From: Candidatus Poribacteria bacterium | Lineage (GTDB): Bacteria > Poribacteria > WGA-4E > GCA-2687025 | Length of the DNA: 8,278 nucleotides | NCBI GenBank assembly: GCA_002687025.1 | Contig: NYZG01000167.1 | Coordinates: 1 to 8,278, forward strand | Reading direction: 5' to 3' | Shown: positions 5,946-8,278 of the stretch, piece by piece | Layout: the number at the start of each line of letters is the position of its first letter | Numbering within the stretch: position 1 is the stretch's first letter | Notes under the pieces: model-generated | Told to the model about the DNA's origin: nothing | What the model saw: only the letters and a program-made list of their open reading frames with translations | The model's database searches: none | Made by a program: the position numbers and the translations under genes

Positions 5946-8003
5946 ATGACCGCTTCTGATTGGCTAGTCGCGGGCGTCTCCGACCCCGTCACGGTGGCTC
6001 CGTCGACGGAAGCTGACGGGGCCGCGTGGGAGTTGGTCCTGTCCAACGGGCTGATCCGCCGCGCCTTCCGCCTGCACCCCAACGCGGCGACCGTCGAGCT
6101 CACCCGCGTCGGGACGGACACGTCGGTGCTACGCGGCGTAAAGCCGGAGGCGGTCGCCGAAATCGACGGCGTGGCCGTCGACATTGGCGGACTGAGGGGA
6201 CAGCCGGACTACGCCTACCTCGATCCGGCCTGGCTTGGTGAGATGACCGCCGACCCGGACGCGTTCCAGTTCGTCGGGTACGCGGTCTCCGAGCCGGAGG
6301 CGCCCTACGAATGGCGACCTGCGAACCACTCCGCCGACGTCCTCTTCCCCGCGGAAGGCAAGCGGCTCGCGCTCGAGTACGCCGCGCCTGCGTCGCTCGA
6401 CGCGGGCCTCCGCGTCTTCGTCCACTACGAGATGTACGTCGGCCTGCCGGCCCTCGTGAAGTGGATCACCTTCCGCAACGACGGCGCCGCGGCCGTGCGA
6501 ATCGACGCGCTCGCGACGGAGCTTCTTGCGGCGACGGAGGATGAGAAGCCGCGCGTTCATGTCGAGAGCGAGTTCGCATTCGCGGGGATGGAGACGACGG
6601 CGTGGGTATCCGACGCCGACTATCTCACACAGGTGGACTACGAGTACCAGAGCCCCATCCTGCTGAAGAGCCACTACCCGCTCGGGCCGGGCGTCGTGGT
6701 GGATGTGGGCGCGTCGTGGTCGTCGTTCCGCACGGTGGTCTTGCTTCACGACGCCGACGACCGCGAGCGGCAGGGCCTCGCGCGTCGCCGCGTGTACCGC
6801 ACGCTCGCGCCGCAGGTCACCGAGAATCCGATCCTGATGCACGTCCGTAGTTCGGACACCGAATCGGTGAGGTCGGCGATCGACCAATGCGCCGGCGTCG
6901 GCTTCGAGATGGTCATCATGACCTTCGGGAGCGGGTACAACATCGAGAGTGACGACGCCGCATACATCGCGGAGATAAAGGCGTTGGCGGATTACGCCCA
7001 CGAGCGGAGCATCCTCCTGGGCGGCTATACGCTGATGTGCGCGTCGCGCGGGGTCGGCGCCGAGCACGACTGCATAGCGCCGGATACAGGCGAGCCGGGG
7101 AGCAAGTACGGTCAGAGCGCGTGTCTCGCGAGCCGGTGGAGCGACGGCTACTTCGAACGCGTGCTGAACTTCATCGACCAGACGGGCATGGACGTCATCG
7201 AGACGGACGGCCCGTATCACGGCGACGTGTGTGCGTCGACGGAGCATCCCCACCACGACTCGCTGGACGACTCGCAGGTGCGGCAGTGGGAGCGGTGCGC
7301 CCGGTTCTACCGCGAGTGCCGCAGGCGTGGCGTCTACATCAACACGCCGGACTCGTACTTTCTCACCGGCTCGAACAAGTGCGCGATGGGCTACCGCGAG
7401 ACGAACTTCAGCCTGCCGCGCTGGCGACAGATAACCATCGCGCGCCAGAATATCTACGATGCGACCTACACGAAAACCCCGAGTATGGGTTGGATGTTCG
7501 TGCCCCTCGTCCAGTACCACGGCGGCGGCGAGGCGGCGATCTTCGAGCCACTGAGCGACCACCTGGCGGAGTACGAGTGGTATCTCGCACAGAACTTCGG
7601 CAGCGGCGTGCAGGCGTGCTATCGAGGCCCGAGGCTATATGACGCGCCCGAGACGAAGGCGGTAGTCGAGAAGTGGACGGGCTTCTACCACAAGTACCGA
7701 GCGATCCTCGATTCCGACATCATCCACGTGCGGCGAGCGGACGGACGTTCGCTCGACTGCATGATGCACGCGAACCCGGACCTGCGCGAGAAGGGCCTGG
7801 CGATGGTCTTCAACCCGACCGATCGGCATGTCGAGACCACGCTGCGCCTTCCGCTCTACTACACCGGGTTGACGGGCGCCGCGCTCATCCGGGAGCAGGA
7901 AGGGGATGCGACACGGTACGAGCTGGATCGGGCGTACTGCGTCGATCTCCCCGTATCCCTGGAGGCGAAGGGGACCACGTGGTTCGTGATCGAGGCCGGT
8001 TGA
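5946..8003 (+). CDS. Putative alpha-galactosidase-like glycoside hydrolase (clan GH-D type)
   Basis: A 685-residue protein built like large GH36-type hydrolases, though clearly divergent. Residues about 25-285 look like an N-terminal beta-sandwich (WELVLSNGLIRRAFRL near the start, YVGLPALVKWITFRND in the middle). From about 293 a TIM-barrel-like part begins (ENPILMHVRSSD). It contains VIMTFGSGYN (about 323-332), a stretch on helper helix and strand (LADYAHERSILLGGYTL), and DVIETDGPYHGDVC (416-429). Asp421 sits where clan GH-D enzymes have the nucleophile. NTPDSYFLTGSNKCAMGYRE (466-485) is a second conserved-looking loop that may hold the acid/base. The last 85 residues, with LAMVFNPTDRHVETTLRLPL, look like the C-terminal beta domain. 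There is no signal peptide, so a cytoplasmic enzyme acting on small galactosides or imported oligosaccharides is inferred. ATG 5946 has GAGAGG (5932-5937) 8 bases upstream. The exact family and substrate are not assignable by eye. Confidence 0.65.
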   Translation: MTASDWLVAGVSDPVTVAPSTEADGAAWELVLSNGLIRRAFRLHPNAATVELTRVGTDTSVLRGVKPEAVAEIDGVAVDIGGLRGQPDYAYLDPAWLGEMTADPDAFQFVGYAVSEPEAPYEWRPANHSADVLFPAEGKRLALEYAAPASLDAGLRVFVHYEMYVGLPALVKWITFRNDGAAAVRIDALATELLAATEDEKPRVHVESEFAFAGMETTAWVSDADYLTQVDYEYQSPILLKSHYPLGPGVVVDVGASWSSFRTVVLLHDADDRERQGLARRRVYRTLAPQVTENPILMHVRSSDTESVRSAIDQCAGVGFEMVIMTFGSGYNIESDDAAYIAEIKALADYAHERSILLGGYTLMCASRGVGAEHDCIAPDTGEPGSKYGQSACLASRWSDGYFERVLNFIDQTGMDVIETDGPYHGDVCASTEHPHHDSLDDSQVRQWERCARFYRECRRRGVYINTPDSYFLTGSNKCAMGYRETNFSLPRWRQITIARQNIYDATYTKTPSMGWMFVPLVQYHGGGEAAIFEPLSDHLAEYEWYLAQNFGSGVQACYRGPRLYDAPETKAVVEKWTGFYHKYRAILDSDIIHVRRADGRSLDCMMHANPDLREKGLAMVFNPTDRHVETTLRLPLYYTGLTGAALIREQEGDATRYELDRAYCVDLPVSLEAKGTTWFVIEAG

Positions 8004-8090
8004 TGCCGTGTCGCGGCGGGAACAGACGAGGGACGGTGGTCGTGGCACGTGTACGACGCAGGGCGTGTCCGGCTCCGCGAGAGCGCAGGA

Positions 8091-8110
8091 ACGCTGCGTA
8101 GATACAGCGT
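8091..8110 (+). terminator. Weak hairpin downstream of the glycoside-hydrolase-like gene
   Basis: ACGCTG (8091-8096) and CAGCGT (8105-8110) can pair around an 8-base loop. The stem is only 6 bp and no T run follows, so a terminator role is a weak guess resting mainly on its place between two genes. Confidence 0.2.
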
Positions 8111-8123
8111 GAGAGATGACCAC

Positions 8124-8152
8124 TTGCCCTGACTACGGGCTGCCCGTATCCT
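8124..8152 (+). promoter_or_regulatory. Candidate sigma-70-like promoter for the brnT unit
   Basis: TTGCCC (8124-8129) and TATCCT (8147-8152) are separated by exactly 17 bases. Each box matches four of six consensus positions. The -10 box ends 28 bp before the BrnT start. Promoter consensus in this lineage is unknown, so this is moderate evidence at best. Confidence 0.4.
8134..8148. promoter_or_regulatory. Inverted repeat inside the candidate brnT promoter, possible operator
   Basis: TACGGGC-T-GCCCGTA is a perfect 7+7 palindrome with a one-base centre. It fills the spacer of the candidate promoter and touches its -10 box. BrnT/BrnA systems are known to repress their own promoter through the BrnA DNA-binding antitoxin, so an operator here is reasonable. 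The binding itself is inferred. Confidence 0.4.
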
Positions 8153-8180
8153 TACCGTACTGCGACATCGGCGAGGAGTC

Positions 8181-8278
8181 ATGCAGTTCGATTGGGATCC
8201 CGTCAAGGCGGAAGCGAACAAGCGTAAGCACGGCGCTGCCTTCGAAGACGCGACGGAGGTGTTCCACGACGCGGCCCC
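8181..8278 (+). CDS. brnT: BrnT family toxin of a type II toxin-antitoxin system (3' partial)
   Basis: The first 32 codons are visible; the family is about 90 residues long, so the gene runs off the window. MQFDWDPVKAEANKRKHG followed by F-E-D-A-x-x-V-F-x-D is the hallmark N-terminus of BrnT proteins, including the K-x-x-x-N-x-x-K-H-G core and the F..A..VF.D helix. BrnT is a ribosome-independent RNase with a RelE-like fold, neutralised by the BrnA antitoxin, normally the next gene downstream and outside this window. The ribosome site GAGGAG (8173-8178) stands only 2 bases from ATG, closer than usual. An in-frame TGA at 8130-8132 and the family-like N-terminus still make 8181 the best start. 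Whether the gene is intact cannot be seen. Confidence 0.85.
   Translation, partial: MQFDWDPVKAEANKRKHGAAFEDATEVFHDAA

Noticed and set aside
6129..7562. A 477-codon open frame on the minus strand inside the glycoside-hydrolase-like gene
   Set aside because: Its composition (Arg, Val, His, Ala) is that of a GC-rich antisense shadow, while the plus-strand product has a coherent domain structure.
1..8278. CRISPR array, tRNA/rRNA genes, insertion sequences, phage genes
   Set aside because: I saw no regularly spaced repeats, no tRNA-like cloverleaf or conserved rRNA stretch, and no transposase, integrase or phage structural motifs on either strand.

Overview
The window is high-GC bacterial DNA with five protein-coding features on both strands, two of them cut by the window ends. 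The best clue to the organism is the first gene: its C-terminus carries the NYPNPFNPETWIPFEL type of FlgD-like/T9SS-like C-terminal domain. I know this from the many secreted proteins of Candidatus Poribacteria and related FCB-like candidate phyla. The other genes (MacB-type permeases, an orphan molybdenum hydroxylase large subunit, a large glycoside-hydrolase-like protein, a BrnT toxin) fit such a metagenome-derived lineage, but the taxonomic placement is inference.

Layout. 1-344 (+): end of a secreted or surface protein. 353-384: a perfect 12-bp hairpin sitting between two converging genes. 393-1805 and 1828-3123 (both -): two paralogous MacB/FtsX-type ABC permeases, 22 bp apart and surely one operon, read from 3123 leftward. 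No ATPase or membrane-fusion gene accompanies them. 3124-3498: a 375-bp divergent intergenic region with no confident gene; its right end holds an 18-codon reading frame that overlaps the next start. 3499-5778 (+): molybdopterin-binding large subunit of the xanthine dehydrogenase family, without adjacent iron-sulphur or FAD subunits. 5811-5849: GC-rich hairpin after that gene. 5946-8003 (+): 685-residue protein that looks like a clan GH-D (alpha-galactosidase-like) glycoside hydrolase. 8124-8152: possible sigma-70-like promoter with a perfect 7+7 inverted repeat inside it. 8181-end (+): start of a BrnT-family toxin gene.

The genes do not form one obvious pathway. The permease pair is a transcription unit of its own. 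The hydroxylase and the glycoside hydrolase share a direction but are separated by 167 bp and a strong hairpin, so they are probably expressed separately. The BrnT gene begins a new, probably self-regulated toxin-antitoxin unit whose antitoxin should lie just past the right edge. I see no CRISPR array, tRNA, rRNA, insertion sequence or prophage gene. I found no convincing new defence or mobile system; the more notable points are the orphan complexes, the extra membrane segment and arginine-rich insertions in one permease, and the remnant-like 18-codon frame before the hydroxylase.
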